From the NCBI GenBank assembly GCA_003535195.1, contig DOHN01000085.1, positions 936 through 16,690 on the forward strand: a DNA stretch of 15,755 nt, read 5' to 3'. The notes beneath the pieces were generated by a model that saw only the letters and a list, made by a program, of their open reading frames with translations, was not told the origin of the DNA and ran no database searches. The position numbers were made by a program, and so were the translations under genes. Below are positions 1-6,873 of the stretch, piece after piece. Numbering within the stretch: position 1 is the stretch's first letter; the number at the start of each line of letters is the position of its first letter. Origin of the DNA: Ruminiclostridium sp. Lineage in GTDB: Bacteria > Bacillota > Clostridia > DSM-8532.

Positions 1-56
1 TTGGGTAAGCCAGCAATCCTGCTCTGCTGACGCACTGAAACATCACTCTGTCGCAT
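1..56 (-). CDS. possible 5' end of an unidentified gene
   Basis: An open frame starts at an ATG at 56-54 on the minus strand, just downstream of nagA, and reads MRQSDVSVRQQSRIAGLPK to the window edge. The only hint of a ribosome binding site is a weak AATAGG a few bases upstream. It could be the start of a third gene in the nagBA operon. About 19 codons are too few to recognise a family, and it may be chance. Confidence 0.2.
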   Translation of the reverse strand, partial: MRQSDVSVRQQSRIAGLP

Positions 57-64
57 GGTACCTA

Positions 65-1222
65 TTATAAACCATTATTGCGCCGGTAGGCCACCTCACC
101 GCCAATTATCGTGGCGGATATATTCAAATGATTATCCAGCAGCACCAGATCGGCATCCTTATCTAATGCGATAGATCCTTTTCTGTCGTCGATATGGAGG
201 AGCTTGGCCGGATTGCTGGTCAGCAGGGGAATAAGTTCTTCAAGGCTTCTGCCTGTAAATTGAATCAGATTTTTAAGAGCCTGGATGGCGGTCAGGGTGC
301 TGCCGGCCCGTGTCCCATCAAGCAGCTTGGCGTCGCCGTCCTTAACAAACACATCGTTGACGCCCAGCTTATATCTTCCATCGGGCAGTCCGGCTGCCAT
401 AATGCTGTCTGTCACAGCCACTACCCGATCAAGTCCCTTTGTTTTCAGCAATAGTCTTATAATGCCCGGATGCAGGTGCCGGCCGTCACAGATGGCTTCG
501 CAATAGATATCACTTTCCAGCGCTGCTCCTGAGATAGCAGGGGCGTGCTGATGCATGAGTTTCATGGCGTTAAAAGTGTGGGTCGAAGCAGTGGCTCCGT
601 TTTTTATACAGGTCATGGCGGTTTCATAATCCGCGCCGGAATGTCCCAAAGCCACAACAACGCCCAGGCTGACAAGATCTGGGATCATTTCGGGCACTCC
701 TTCGACCTCGGGGGACACGGTGATATATTTGATGTGGCCGCCGGCTGCTTCCTGATATTTTTTAAATAAAGTCAGGTCCGATTTTATGAGCAGGGCTTCT
801 GGCATAGCGCCCTTATAGGCCGATGAAAGAAAAGGACCTTCCAGATGTATGCCAATGAGCTGGGCGCCGCAGGGCCGGCTGTCCATGCTCTCTGCAGCCT
901 GATGAATACACCACAGAGTTTTTTCCTCGGTATCGGTCAGAATGGAGGCCAGAAAGCATGTGGTACCCTGGGAAGCAAAAAACCTGCTGATTTTGTGCAG
1001 ATCATCAAAGCCGGAATGATTCACGTCAGCCCCCATGCCGCCGTGGGTGTGGATGTCAATAAAACCGGGAACGATTTTTTGATGCTCCCCATCCAACTCA
1101 GGCAGCGATTGGCTGTTTGTTTCTTCTTTAAGAGAGAAGATGCGGCCGTTCTTTACGGTGATATTGGTTTTTTGAAAACTTCCGCCCACAAGAACATTTC
1201 CGTTCCGTATAAAAAGATCCAT
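65..1222 (-). CDS. nagA: N-acetylglucosamine-6-phosphate deacetylase
   Basis: This 385-residue protein is the usual length for NagA, a cytoplasmic amidohydrolase that removes acetate from N-acetylglucosamine-6-phosphate to give glucosamine-6-phosphate. Expected motifs appear in order: the metal-site start GFIDIHTHGG (about residues 54-63), HLEGPF with the metal-binding Glu near 125-130, GHSGADY with a His ligand, STHTFNAM with a second His and the substrate-contacting residues, then TDSIMAAG with the catalytic Asp, followed by AGSTLTA. The ATG at 1222 is preceded by AAAGGAG (about 1233-1239), which supports the start. It lies 40 bp downstream of the NagB-like gene on the same strand, so the two are probably cotranscribed. 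No key residue seems to be missing. This is a confident family call; only the exact amino sugar accepted is open. Confidence 0.93.
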   Translation of the reverse strand: MDLFIRNGNVLVGGSFQKTNITVKNGRIFSLKEETNSQSLPELDGEHQKIVPGFIDIHTHGGMGADVNHSGFDDLHKISRFFASQGTTCFLASILTDTEEKTLWCIHQAAESMDSRPCGAQLIGIHLEGPFLSSAYKGAMPEALLIKSDLTLFKKYQEAAGGHIKYITVSPEVEGVPEMIPDLVSLGVVVALGHSGADYETAMTCIKNGATASTHTFNAMKLMHQHAPAISGAALESDIYCEAICDGRHLHPGIIRLLLKTKGLDRVVAVTDSIMAAGLPDGRYKLGVNDVFVKDGDAKLLDGTRAGSTLTAIQALKNLIQFTGRSLEELIPLLTSNPAKLLHIDDRKGSIALDKDADLVLLDNHLNISATIIGGEVAYRRNNGL

Positions 1223-1262
1223 ACGCCTTAAGCTCCTTTACTAAATGCCTATCAATAGAGCG

Positions 1263-2078
1263 TTAGAATGCCCTTTGAGCGGCAATATTATTGACCGTAA
1301 GAAGAGCATCAGGGTGACGCTGTACTAAACTTACCGGGAATTTAGCCGATATTTCGCCATAGGCTGCCTGACGGACAACCGACCGGTGCCATTCCCTGAA
1401 ACAATAAAGCCGTATTTTGCGGGCTCCTAAAATTTCTTTCATACCGATGGTTATACAGCGTTTGGGCATGGCATCGATAGCCCCGTTCAGATCACCTACC
1501 GCATTGATAGTCCGGGTTTCTCTGGAGATGTCCAGCTTGCGGGTAGTAAGGACTGCAAAGGCGTCAGGCGTAAGTTTTTCCTGGGGCTCGTTAAAAGCAA
1601 TATGACCGTTGATGCCTATACCGCCGAAGGCGATATCCACTCCGCCAAGCCGGTTAATGGTGTCAAGGATCCGGTCCGGCTGGGAAGGGTCAGGAAAAAT
1701 TCGTTGTTCTTCCGGCATTGCCAGCTCAGGGTCCAGTTTGGAATAAACATTTCGGTGCATATGGCCCCGGAAGCTCAGGGGATGTTCCATGGAAATCCAT
1801 TGGTCATTGTCATCCAGGTATTCGTCCATATTGATAAACCATACATTTTTCAAGGAAATCCTGTTTTTGTTTACTAAACGCACAAAAATAGGATATTGGC
1901 CGACAGGTCCTACCGGACATATAAAGACAGTATGTTTTCCCGATGCATTGTTGCGGGTAATTTCGTCGATCATCTCTGCGGCCATCTCATAGAAGACTTC
2001 TCCCGAATCACCCAGCTTTAAAATTGGAATTTTAGCATTACGGCCGAATTCCTCTGCAGAAAGATTAAAATAATTCAT
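1263..2078 (-). CDS. divergent glucosamine-6-phosphate deaminase (NagB) family protein
   Basis: This 271-residue protein belongs to the NagB/6-phosphogluconolactonase fold, whose canonical member converts glucosamine-6-phosphate to fructose-6-phosphate and ammonia. Family marks are FINMDEYLD (residues 81-89, with the proton-shuttling Asp at 85) and GGIGINGHIAFNEP (152-165, with His159 and Glu164). Several positions depart from the canonical enzyme. The Asp that normally precedes Gly-His is Asn157. The PTGSTP-type phosphate loop is replaced by CPVGPVGQYP (54-63). The usual C-terminal G-x-x-KA lysine region reads YCFREWHRSVV. The start is an ATG with GAGGT 7-8 bases upstream. It is the first gene of a pair with nagA, which suggests amino-sugar catabolism. 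Because of the substitutions it may act on another sugar phosphate or be slow as a deaminase. The family is well supported; the exact reaction is not. Confidence 0.8.
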   Translation of the reverse strand: MNYFNLSAEEFGRNAKIPILKLGDSGEVFYEMAAEMIDEITRNNASGKHTVFICPVGPVGQYPIFVRLVNKNRISLKNVWFINMDEYLDDNDQWISMEHPLSFRGHMHRNVYSKLDPELAMPEEQRIFPDPSQPDRILDTINRLGGVDIAFGGIGINGHIAFNEPQEKLTPDAFAVLTTRKLDISRETRTINAVGDLNGAIDAMPKRCITIGMKEILGARKIRLYCFREWHRSVVRQAAYGEISAKFPVSLVQRHPDALLTVNNIAAQRAF

Positions 2079-2110
2079 GGAATAACCTCTTTTTCACTGA
2101 TTTATTCAAT

Positions 2111-2134
2111 ATACAAGTCTATATACAAGTCTAT
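2111..2134. repeat. tandem 12-bp direct repeat in nagB leader/promoter
   Basis: ATACAAGTCTAT occurs twice with no gap (2111-2122 and 2123-2134). On the minus strand this gives two ATAGACTTGTAT units lying over and downstream of a possible -10 box for the NagB-like gene. It is a candidate binding site for a regulator of the nag pair. A third, related TAGACT motif is at 2180-2192. Confidence 0.5.
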
Positions 2135-2149
2135 TTTTTACGGAATCAA
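2120..2149 (-). promoter_or_regulatory. possible promoter of the nagB-like/nagA operon
   Basis: On the minus strand, TTGATT (2149-2144) and TATATA (2125-2120) are separated by 18 bases and lie upstream of the ribosome binding site of the NagB-like gene. The -10 box falls inside the tandem repeat. A competing candidate is an extended -10, TGATATAAT, at 2212-2204 with no recognisable -35. Either or both may be used. Confidence 0.35.
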
Positions 2150-2179
2150 GCTTTTTAATCGGCATCAATACAGCAAATG

Positions 2180-2192
2180 AATAGACTCTATT
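2180..2192. promoter_or_regulatory. 13-bp perfect dyad AATAGA-C-TCTATT
   Basis: The sequence AATAGACTCTATT is a perfect inverted repeat around a central C, in the middle of the divergent nagB/tpi-like control region. Its left half shares AATAGACT with the minus-strand reading of the nearby tandem repeat. It could be an operator for an amino-sugar regulator not encoded in this window. Confidence 0.3.
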
Positions 2193-2203
2193 TTGGCAAC
2201 CAT

Positions 2204-2212
2204 ATTATATCA
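2204..2212 (-). promoter_or_regulatory. possible extended -10 promoter toward nagB-like gene
   Basis: The minus strand reads TGATATAAT, a perfect extended -10 element (TG-N-TATAAT). No clear -35 is seen 16-18 bases upstream. Transcription from here would give a leader of roughly 120 nt that contains the tandem repeat. Confidence 0.3.
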
Positions 2213-2242
2213 TAACGCATACCGAAATTTGCCTGCATTTAC

Positions 2243-2254
2243 CCAAACGTTTGG
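2243..2254. promoter_or_regulatory. LacI-family operator upstream of the tpi-like operon
   Basis: CCAAACGTTTGG is a perfect 12-bp palindrome whose core CAAACGTTTG has the form bound by LacI/PurR-family regulators. The same core occurs at 14892-14901 in front of the LacI-family gene, and TACCCAAACGTTTG (14 bases) is shared when that copy is read on the opposite strand. It lies 6 bp (core to box) upstream of the candidate -35 of the tpi-like operon and could also affect the divergent nag genes. Confidence 0.7.
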
Positions 2255-2259
2255 CTAAT

Positions 2260-2289
2260 TTGCGAGAAGGCTGAGTTGTGAAATATGAT
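2260..2289 (+). promoter_or_regulatory. candidate promoter of the tpi-like/larA-like operon
   Basis: TTGCGA (2260-2265) and TATGAT (2284-2289) are separated by 18 bases. The arrangement matches the phosphofructokinase promoter at 14908-14936 (TTGAAC-17-TATGCT), and both have the operator core ending exactly 6 bp before the -35. An operator just upstream of the -35 could serve repression by blocking polymerase or, less commonly, activation. Confidence 0.5.
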
Positions 2290-2347
2290 ACCATCAAAAT
2301 AAGTAAAAATGAAAATGGGCACAAATATTTTATCGTGTTTTCCACAA

Positions 2348-2354
2348 AAGGAGG
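2348..2354 (+). promoter_or_regulatory. ribosome binding site fixing a TTG start
   Basis: AAGGAGG lies 7 bases upstream of TTG at 2362. No comparable site precedes the upstream in-frame GTG at 2278, so the isomerase-like gene should be read from 2362. Confidence 0.8.
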
Positions 2355-2361
2355 CAGAAAT

Positions 2362-3198
2362 TTGAAGTATATTTTTTTGAATTTAAAGCGTTTTGACATT
2401 CCTAAAGAATTAGGCGGTGTTAACGGGTTAGCCCCGGTAAAAGAGTGGGGAGAATATATTGTTCGGAATACCCAGGACAGTCTGAAAAAGTACCATGCGG
2501 ATGAAGCCGAATTTGCCATGTTTTTCCCCGAAGCGCACCTGATTGGCGCCGTTGGAGCTCTTCATGAAGGAAGCCCTGTAAAGGTGGGCTGCCAAAGCGT
2601 TTTCCGCGACGACACTTCTGTGGGCGGGAATTTCGGCGCTTTTACGTCCAACCGTACAGCCAATTCCGTGAAAGCCATGGGCTGTGAAGCTGCCATTATT
2701 GGCCACTGCGAGGAGCGCAGGGACAAGATGGGTATTTTACAGGAGACAGGTGTCCATAATGCTGATGTGGTGAACAGTTTGCTGAACAAGGAAATCCAAT
2801 GCGCGGTGAAAGCGGGGCTCAAGGTCCTTTACTGTATCGGTGAGACCGCCGAAGAGCAGCCCGAATGGCAGAACACTCTGAAAAAACAGCTTGAAATCGG
2901 ACTTCAGGGTATTAATGCCAGTAAAGTAGTCATCGCCTATGAACCGGTATGGGCTATCGGACCGGGAAAAATACCTCCGGACAGAGATTATATCCAGATG
3001 GTGGGCCGCTTTGTAAAAGAGGTGACCGGCGGGGCTCCGGTAGTATATGGCGGAGGGCTTAAAAAGGATAACGCAGAGATGCTCGCCTCCATTCCCGAAA
3101 TTGACGGCGGCCTGATAGCTCTCACCCGGTTCAGCGGAGATATTGGCTTTTATCCTGATGAATATCTTGAAATTATTAAAAACTATATGGGCAAGTAA
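2362..3198 (+). CDS. triosephosphate-isomerase-like sugar-phosphate isomerase
   Basis: Read from the TTG at 2362, this is a 278-residue TIM-barrel protein. An upstream in-frame start at 2278 would add 28 residues unlike the family and lacks a ribosome binding site. Catalytic residues of triosephosphate isomerase are kept: Asn7 and Lys9 in LNLKRF, His115 in IIGHCEERR, and Glu194 in AYEPVWAIGPG, the start of the mobile loop. Substrate-binding parts differ. The canonical N-terminal GNWK is LNLK, and the phosphate-gripping end reads YGGGLKKDN and LIALTRFSGD instead of YGGSV and VGGASL. Such paralogues are known to isomerise other ketose phosphates, for example in tetritol catabolism. It is the first gene of an operon with LarA-like, aldose-epimerase-like and aldolase genes, so a role in a dedicated sugar pathway is more likely than housekeeping glycolysis. 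The exact substrate is unknown. Confidence 0.85.
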   Translation: MKYIFLNLKRFDIPKELGGVNGLAPVKEWGEYIVRNTQDSLKKYHADEAEFAMFFPEAHLIGAVGALHEGSPVKVGCQSVFRDDTSVGGNFGAFTSNRTANSVKAMGCEAAIIGHCEERRDKMGILQETGVHNADVVNSLLNKEIQCAVKAGLKVLYCIGETAEEQPEWQNTLKKQLEIGLQGINASKVVIAYEPVWAIGPGKIPPDRDYIQMVGRFVKEVTGGAPVVYGGGLKKDNAEMLASIPEIDGGLIALTRFSGDIGFYPDEYLEIIKNYMGK

Positions 3199-3222
3199 AA
3201 TATTGTAAAGGAAGTGGGTTTT

Positions 3223-4695
3223 ATGAAATTATCTTTTGAATATGGACAAGGTACCATGGAGGCTAACCTGCCAGACAATACCGATGTGTTTATACCGGGA
3301 GAAACAGTAGCCGATCCGCCCTATCTTGAGGATGTATATACGGCAACCCGGCAGTCGATTTTGAACCCTATCGGTATGGAGCCCCTGTCCAAGCTTGCAA
3401 AGAAGGGTTCCAAGGTCACTATTGTTTTCCCCGACAGGGTAAAGGGCGGCGAGCAGCCGACAGCCCACCGAAAAGTAGCTATTCCTATTATTCTGGAGGA
3501 ACTGTACAAAGCAGGGGTGGAGAAAAAAGACATTCTCTTGATCTGCTCAAACGGACTGCACCGGAAAAATACCAAGCAGGAGATCTTCAACGTACTGGGC
3601 GAGGACCTGTTTAACCAATTCTGGTATACCCATCAGATCATTAACCATGATAGCGAAGATTACGAACACTTGGTGGATCTGGGCAAGACAAAGCGCGGAG
3701 ATCCTGTACTAATGAACAAATATGTCTATGATTCCGATGTGGCTATCCTGATCGGACATACGCAGGGCAACCCCTACGGCGGTTATTCGGGGGGCTACAA
3801 GCATTGTTCAACAGGTATCACCCATTGGAGATCCATCGCCTCCCACCATGTGCCCGAGGTCATGCACCGGGATGACTTTACGCCTGTCAGCACACACTCT
3901 CTGATGAGAAGCAAATTTGATGAAATCGGTCAGCATATGGAAGAAAAAATGGGCAAAAAATTCTTTTGCTGCGATGCCGTGCTGGATACAAAGTCCCGCC
4001 AGATCGCTGTGTTCAGCGGTTATGCCAAGGATCTTCAGCCATTGTCCTGGGAAGTTGCCGATAAGCGCACCTATGTGCATTGGGCGGAGAAGAAATATGA
4101 TGTTATGGTATTCGGCATGCCTCAGTTCTTCCATTACGGCGACGGCATGGGCACCAACCCCATTATGATGATGCAGGCTCTTTCAGCCCAGGTAATTCGC
4201 CACAAGCGAGTGATGAGCGACAAATGCGTTATTATCTGCTCTTCTATTTGCAACGGCTATTTCCACGACGAGTTGTTTACCGGCTATCGGAAGATATACG
4301 AAATGTTCCAGCACGATTATATGAATACCCTCGCCGATATGGACCGCTACGGGGAGCTGTTCGGCACCAATGAAGAATATATCCGGAATTATCGTTTCGG
4401 AAACGGCTTCCACCCGTTCCACGGATTCTCCATGATAAGCTGCGGCCATATTGCCGAGATGAATACTTCCGCCATCTATATTGTAGGCGCTCAGGATCCC
4501 GGCTATGCACGGGGCATGGGCCTCAAGACAAGAGCGACCTTCGAAGAAGCTCTGGAAGATGCCATGAAAAAGTATGTAGGCCCCAATCCAAACATTTTGG
4601 CGCTGCCTCTCACCTTCAAAACGGCTGCCGTTCACCTTTGTATGAAAGACGGCGAAAAGGGAACTTATGGAATAGACTCATGCCATCATTGCTAG
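3223..4695 (+). CDS. lactate racemase (LarA) family protein, nickel-pincer-type epimerase homologue
   Basis: The start is the ATG at 3223, 8 bases after AAAGGAAG; a GTG at 3214 overlaps that site. The 490-residue product belongs to the LarA (DUF2088) family, whose members racemise or epimerise 2-hydroxy acids using a nickel-pincer nucleotide bound to a lysine. Visible matches are FPDRVKGG (69-76), SNGLHRKNT with His113 (LarA His108), GGYSGGYK with Lys193 (the cofactor-bearing Lys184) and His209, 16 residues on (the nickel ligand His200). The second catalytic histidine of LarA, ten residues before the lysine, is Asn183 here. The protein is about 65 residues longer than LarA and ends in CHHC. 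Its neighbours suggest a sugar or sugar-acid substrate rather than lactate. No cofactor-synthesis gene (larB, larC, larE) lies in the window. Residue matching was done by eye from memory of the family. Confidence 0.85.
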   Translation: MKLSFEYGQGTMEANLPDNTDVFIPGETVADPPYLEDVYTATRQSILNPIGMEPLSKLAKKGSKVTIVFPDRVKGGEQPTAHRKVAIPIILEELYKAGVEKKDILLICSNGLHRKNTKQEIFNVLGEDLFNQFWYTHQIINHDSEDYEHLVDLGKTKRGDPVLMNKYVYDSDVAILIGHTQGNPYGGYSGGYKHCSTGITHWRSIASHHVPEVMHRDDFTPVSTHSLMRSKFDEIGQHMEEKMGKKFFCCDAVLDTKSRQIAVFSGYAKDLQPLSWEVADKRTYVHWAEKKYDVMVFGMPQFFHYGDGMGTNPIMMMQALSAQVIRHKRVMSDKCVIICSSICNGYFHDELFTGYRKIYEMFQHDYMNTLADMDRYGELFGTNEEYIRNYRFGNGFHPFHGFSMISCGHIAEMNTSAIYIVGAQDPGYARGMGLKTRATFEEALEDAMKKYVGPNPNILALPLTFKTAAVHLCMKDGEKGTYGIDSCHHC

Positions 4696-4744
4696 GCATT
4701 GGCCTTTAAGCAAAATAAAATGGAAGCTGGAAGCAATAGGACAG

Positions 4745-5659
4745 ATGATTTATACAATAGAAAACGACGCATTAAGGGTGCAAATAAACAGTTTGGGCGC
4801 AGAATTATGGTCCCTGTGGGATAAACGCAGCCGTACCGAATTACTATGGCAGGGGGACCCGTTGGTCTGGCCGAGAAGAGCGCCGACCTTATTTCCGGTT
4901 TGCGGAAGATTAAAGAATGACCAATACACGGTGTCGGGCCGTACCTTTAAATTGCCGATGCATGGTTTTGCACGGGATTTTGAGCATATTGCCCTAGAGC
5001 AGGACAAAACCTCGGTGACGTTTCTATTGGGCTCCAATAATGAAAGCATAAAACTCTATCCCTATTGCTTCCGCCTTTATACCAGGTTTGAGCTGGCAGA
5101 ACACCGGCTGATCCATTCCTTCCGGGTAGAAAACTTAAATGATGCCGAAATGCTTTTCAGCCTCGGGTATCATACCGGGTACAAATGCCCCTTTGATGAC
5201 AGCCATTCCATTGAGGATTACAGCTTGATTTTTGATGAAAAGGAAACGCCTGTTGAAATCCTTTGCCATGACGGGTTTTTGAGCGGGGAGAAAAGTGTGT
5301 ATTTCGAGAACAGGAGATGCATTCCCCTAGGCGATGAGCTATTTCCCGCAAGCTTCATCCTGTCAAATTTGAAATCGGATTTTGTATCATTGGTGGAAAA
5401 GGATACCGGAAGAGCGATAAAAGTGAGCATTCAAAATTTTCCACATGTTGTATTTTGGTCTGCACCGGGTAAGGTAAAATTTGTTTGTATAGAGCCCTGG
5501 TATGGTTTGCCCGACCCCAATAATACGGTTGGGCGGTTGGATCAAAAGCCGGGCATACAGAAGCTGCGGCCAAACCAGCACTTTGCCTGCAAGATGACCA
5601 TAGATTTAGGAAAGCAAGAAGATACTATAAATTTTAACGAGGTGGAGCAATGTCTTTGA
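4745..5659 (+). CDS. aldose 1-epimerase-like protein (LacX/galactose mutarotase superfamily)
   Basis: This 304-residue cytoplasmic protein matches the aldose 1-epimerase superfamily, which interconverts alpha and beta anomers of sugars. The signs are LGAELWSLWDK near the N-terminus (17-27), PVCGRL (51-56), KLPMHGFARDFEH with His73 (69-81), GYHTGYKCPF with the likely catalytic His143, and CIEPWYGLPD with the likely catalytic Glu250. The arrangement resembles the LacX branch, found next to tagatose-phosphate pathway genes in lactic acid bacteria, more than galactose mutarotase GalM. The ATG at 4745 has only a weak upstream AGG, so translation may depend on the preceding gene 49 bp away. Its end overlaps the aldolase start by 10 bases, a sign of coupling. 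It probably handles anomers of the operon's sugar, free or phosphorylated. Confidence 0.85.
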   Translation: MIYTIENDALRVQINSLGAELWSLWDKRSRTELLWQGDPLVWPRRAPTLFPVCGRLKNDQYTVSGRTFKLPMHGFARDFEHIALEQDKTSVTFLLGSNNESIKLYPYCFRLYTRFELAEHRLIHSFRVENLNDAEMLFSLGYHTGYKCPFDDSHSIEDYSLIFDEKETPVEILCHDGFLSGEKSVYFENRRCIPLGDELFPASFILSNLKSDFVSLVEKDTGRAIKVSIQNFPHVVFWSAPGKVKFVCIEPWYGLPDPNNTVGRLDQKPGIQKLRPNQHFACKMTIDLGKQEDTINFNEVEQCL

Positions 5660-6801
5660 TACCTTTAAAACCATTATTGGATTACGCCACAAAAAACCGT
5701 ATTGCCCATGGAGCATTCAATGTAAACATGATCACACAGGCTGAGGCTGTTATAGAAATCCACACTATATTCCAAAGCGCTGCAATTATACAGGGGGCTG
5801 ATTTGGCCAATGCGTTTATGGGTGGCAGGGCAGATTTTATGAATGGCACCCTGGAGGATAAAAAGCTCGGTGCAAAACGGATCGCCGATGCGGTCAAAAG
5901 AATAGCCAAAACCACAAATATTCCCATCGTGCTGCATCTGGACCACGGCAAAAGCTTCGATGCTGTAAAAGCGGCAATCGACGCCGGATATACATCGGTC
6001 ATGATCGACGGATCCAGTCTGCCTTACAGCGGCAATGTCGAGCTCACAAGAGAAGTAGTACAATACGCCCACGCAAGAGGAGTCAGTGTCGAAGGTGAGC
6101 TGGGTGTTCTTGCCGGAGTAGAGGATGATGTGTTTTCGGAAGCTTCGACTTACACAAACCCCATGACGGTATGCGACTTCTTCAGGAAAACGGGCTGCGA
6201 CTGCCTTGCCATATCCTACGGTACCAAGCACGGCGCCGTTAAAGGAAACAATATAAAGCTGAGAAAAGAGATTGCCATCGCGTCGATGGAAAATATGAGA
6301 CACGAAGGAATTGAAGGGGCATTGGTTTCTCATGGCTCCTCCATGGTTCCCAAGTACCTTGTAGATGAAATCAATGAATTGGGCGGAAAGCTTGCAAATG
6401 CCGTGGGAATCCCTGTATATGAGCTGTTGGAAGCCATCCCCTGCGGGATATCGAAAATCAATATAGACACTGATATAAGGCTTGCAGTGACCAGAAATCT
6501 GCGCCGCATGTTTATTGAAAACAGCTTGGTCAAAAAAGAATTCCCCAAGATATGGGAACTGATGCAGGCACAGCCCGAACAATTTGATCCCAGGTATTAT
6601 CTGGTACCCATTATGGCTCCTTTGATCGGCGGCGAAAATCGTGACGGCGAAGCGTGGAGCACCTTGCTGCGCGGTATCAAACGCGGGGTTATGGAGGCCG
6701 TGGGAAGTGCAATCGTCCAGTTTGGTTCCGTAGGGGACGCACCGAAGATCCCTCAGATATCATTGGAAGAGATGGCTGATATTTATAAGAAAAAAGTTTA
6801 A
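5650..6801 (+). CDS. class II (zinc) fructose-bisphosphate-type aldolase
   Basis: This 383-residue protein is a class II aldolase, which cleaves a ketose 1,6-bisphosphate (or ketose 1-phosphate) into dihydroxyacetone phosphate and an aldehyde using zinc. Visible are GAFNVN (21-26), HLDHG with the catalytic Asp98 and zinc His99, VEGELG (148-153), YGTKHGAVKG with zinc His194, VSHGSS with zinc His228, and the phosphate/substrate segment NIDTDIR (271-277). It is longer than the roughly 285-residue tagatose/fructose bisphosphate type, with added sequence after NLRRMF (283-288) as in larger class II subtypes. The ATG at 5650 follows AGGTGGAG and overlaps the preceding stop by 10 bases. It is the last gene of the operon, followed by a strong hairpin. 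Its pairing with a co-regulated phosphofructokinase suggests the substrate is a bisphosphate made by that kinase. Confidence 0.9.
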   Translation: MSLIPLKPLLDYATKNRIAHGAFNVNMITQAEAVIEIHTIFQSAAIIQGADLANAFMGGRADFMNGTLEDKKLGAKRIADAVKRIAKTTNIPIVLHLDHGKSFDAVKAAIDAGYTSVMIDGSSLPYSGNVELTREVVQYAHARGVSVEGELGVLAGVEDDVFSEASTYTNPMTVCDFFRKTGCDCLAISYGTKHGAVKGNNIKLRKEIAIASMENMRHEGIEGALVSHGSSMVPKYLVDEINELGGKLANAVGIPVYELLEAIPCGISKINIDTDIRLAVTRNLRRMFIENSLVKKEFPKIWELMQAQPEQFDPRYYLVPIMAPLIGGENRDGEAWSTLLRGIKRGVMEAVGSAIVQFGSVGDAPKIPQISLEEMADIYKKKV

Positions 6802-6827
6802 TCTTGTAAACGGGGTAAATAGTAATT

Positions 6828-6873
6828 ACTAATAATGAGGGATAATCATTTTTGATTATCCCTCATTATTAGT
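6828..6873. terminator. perfect 21-bp hairpin between convergent genes
   Basis: The arms 6828-6848 and 6853-6873 are perfectly complementary across a TTTT loop (6849-6852). On the plus strand a short TTTT run ends at 6876; on the minus strand no clear U-tract follows. It sits 27 bp after the aldolase stop and probably ends transcription from both sides. The last codons and stop of the histidine kinase lie inside the stem. Confidence 0.75.

Noticed and set aside
845..1231. 128-codon frame antisense to nagA
   Set aside because: The nagA frame on the other strand has clear amidohydrolase motifs in this interval.
2243..2254. Catabolite-control (CcpA) cre site
   Set aside because: The cre consensus needs TG at the left and CA at the right of the CG-centred core. 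Here the ends are CC and GG, and the second copy lies at the local LacI-family gene.
2278..2361. Longer start of the TIM-like protein at GTG 2278
   Set aside because: The added 28 residues do not resemble the family, no ribosome binding site precedes 2278, and a strong one precedes TTG 2362. The proposed promoter -10 also overlaps this stretch.
2079..2361. glmS-type ribozyme or other riboswitch upstream of the nag genes
   Set aside because: No conserved glmS core or other known aptamer pattern was recognised; the region is explained better by promoters, repeats and an operator.
4183..4635. 150-codon antisense frame within the LarA-like gene
   Set aside because: It is complementary to a conserved coding sequence and shows no recognisable motif.
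5674..6582. 302-codon open frame antisense to the aldolase gene
   Set aside because: The plus strand carries an aldolase with all catalytic motifs. The antisense product resembles no family, has no ribosome binding site and is a by-product of codon use in the real gene.
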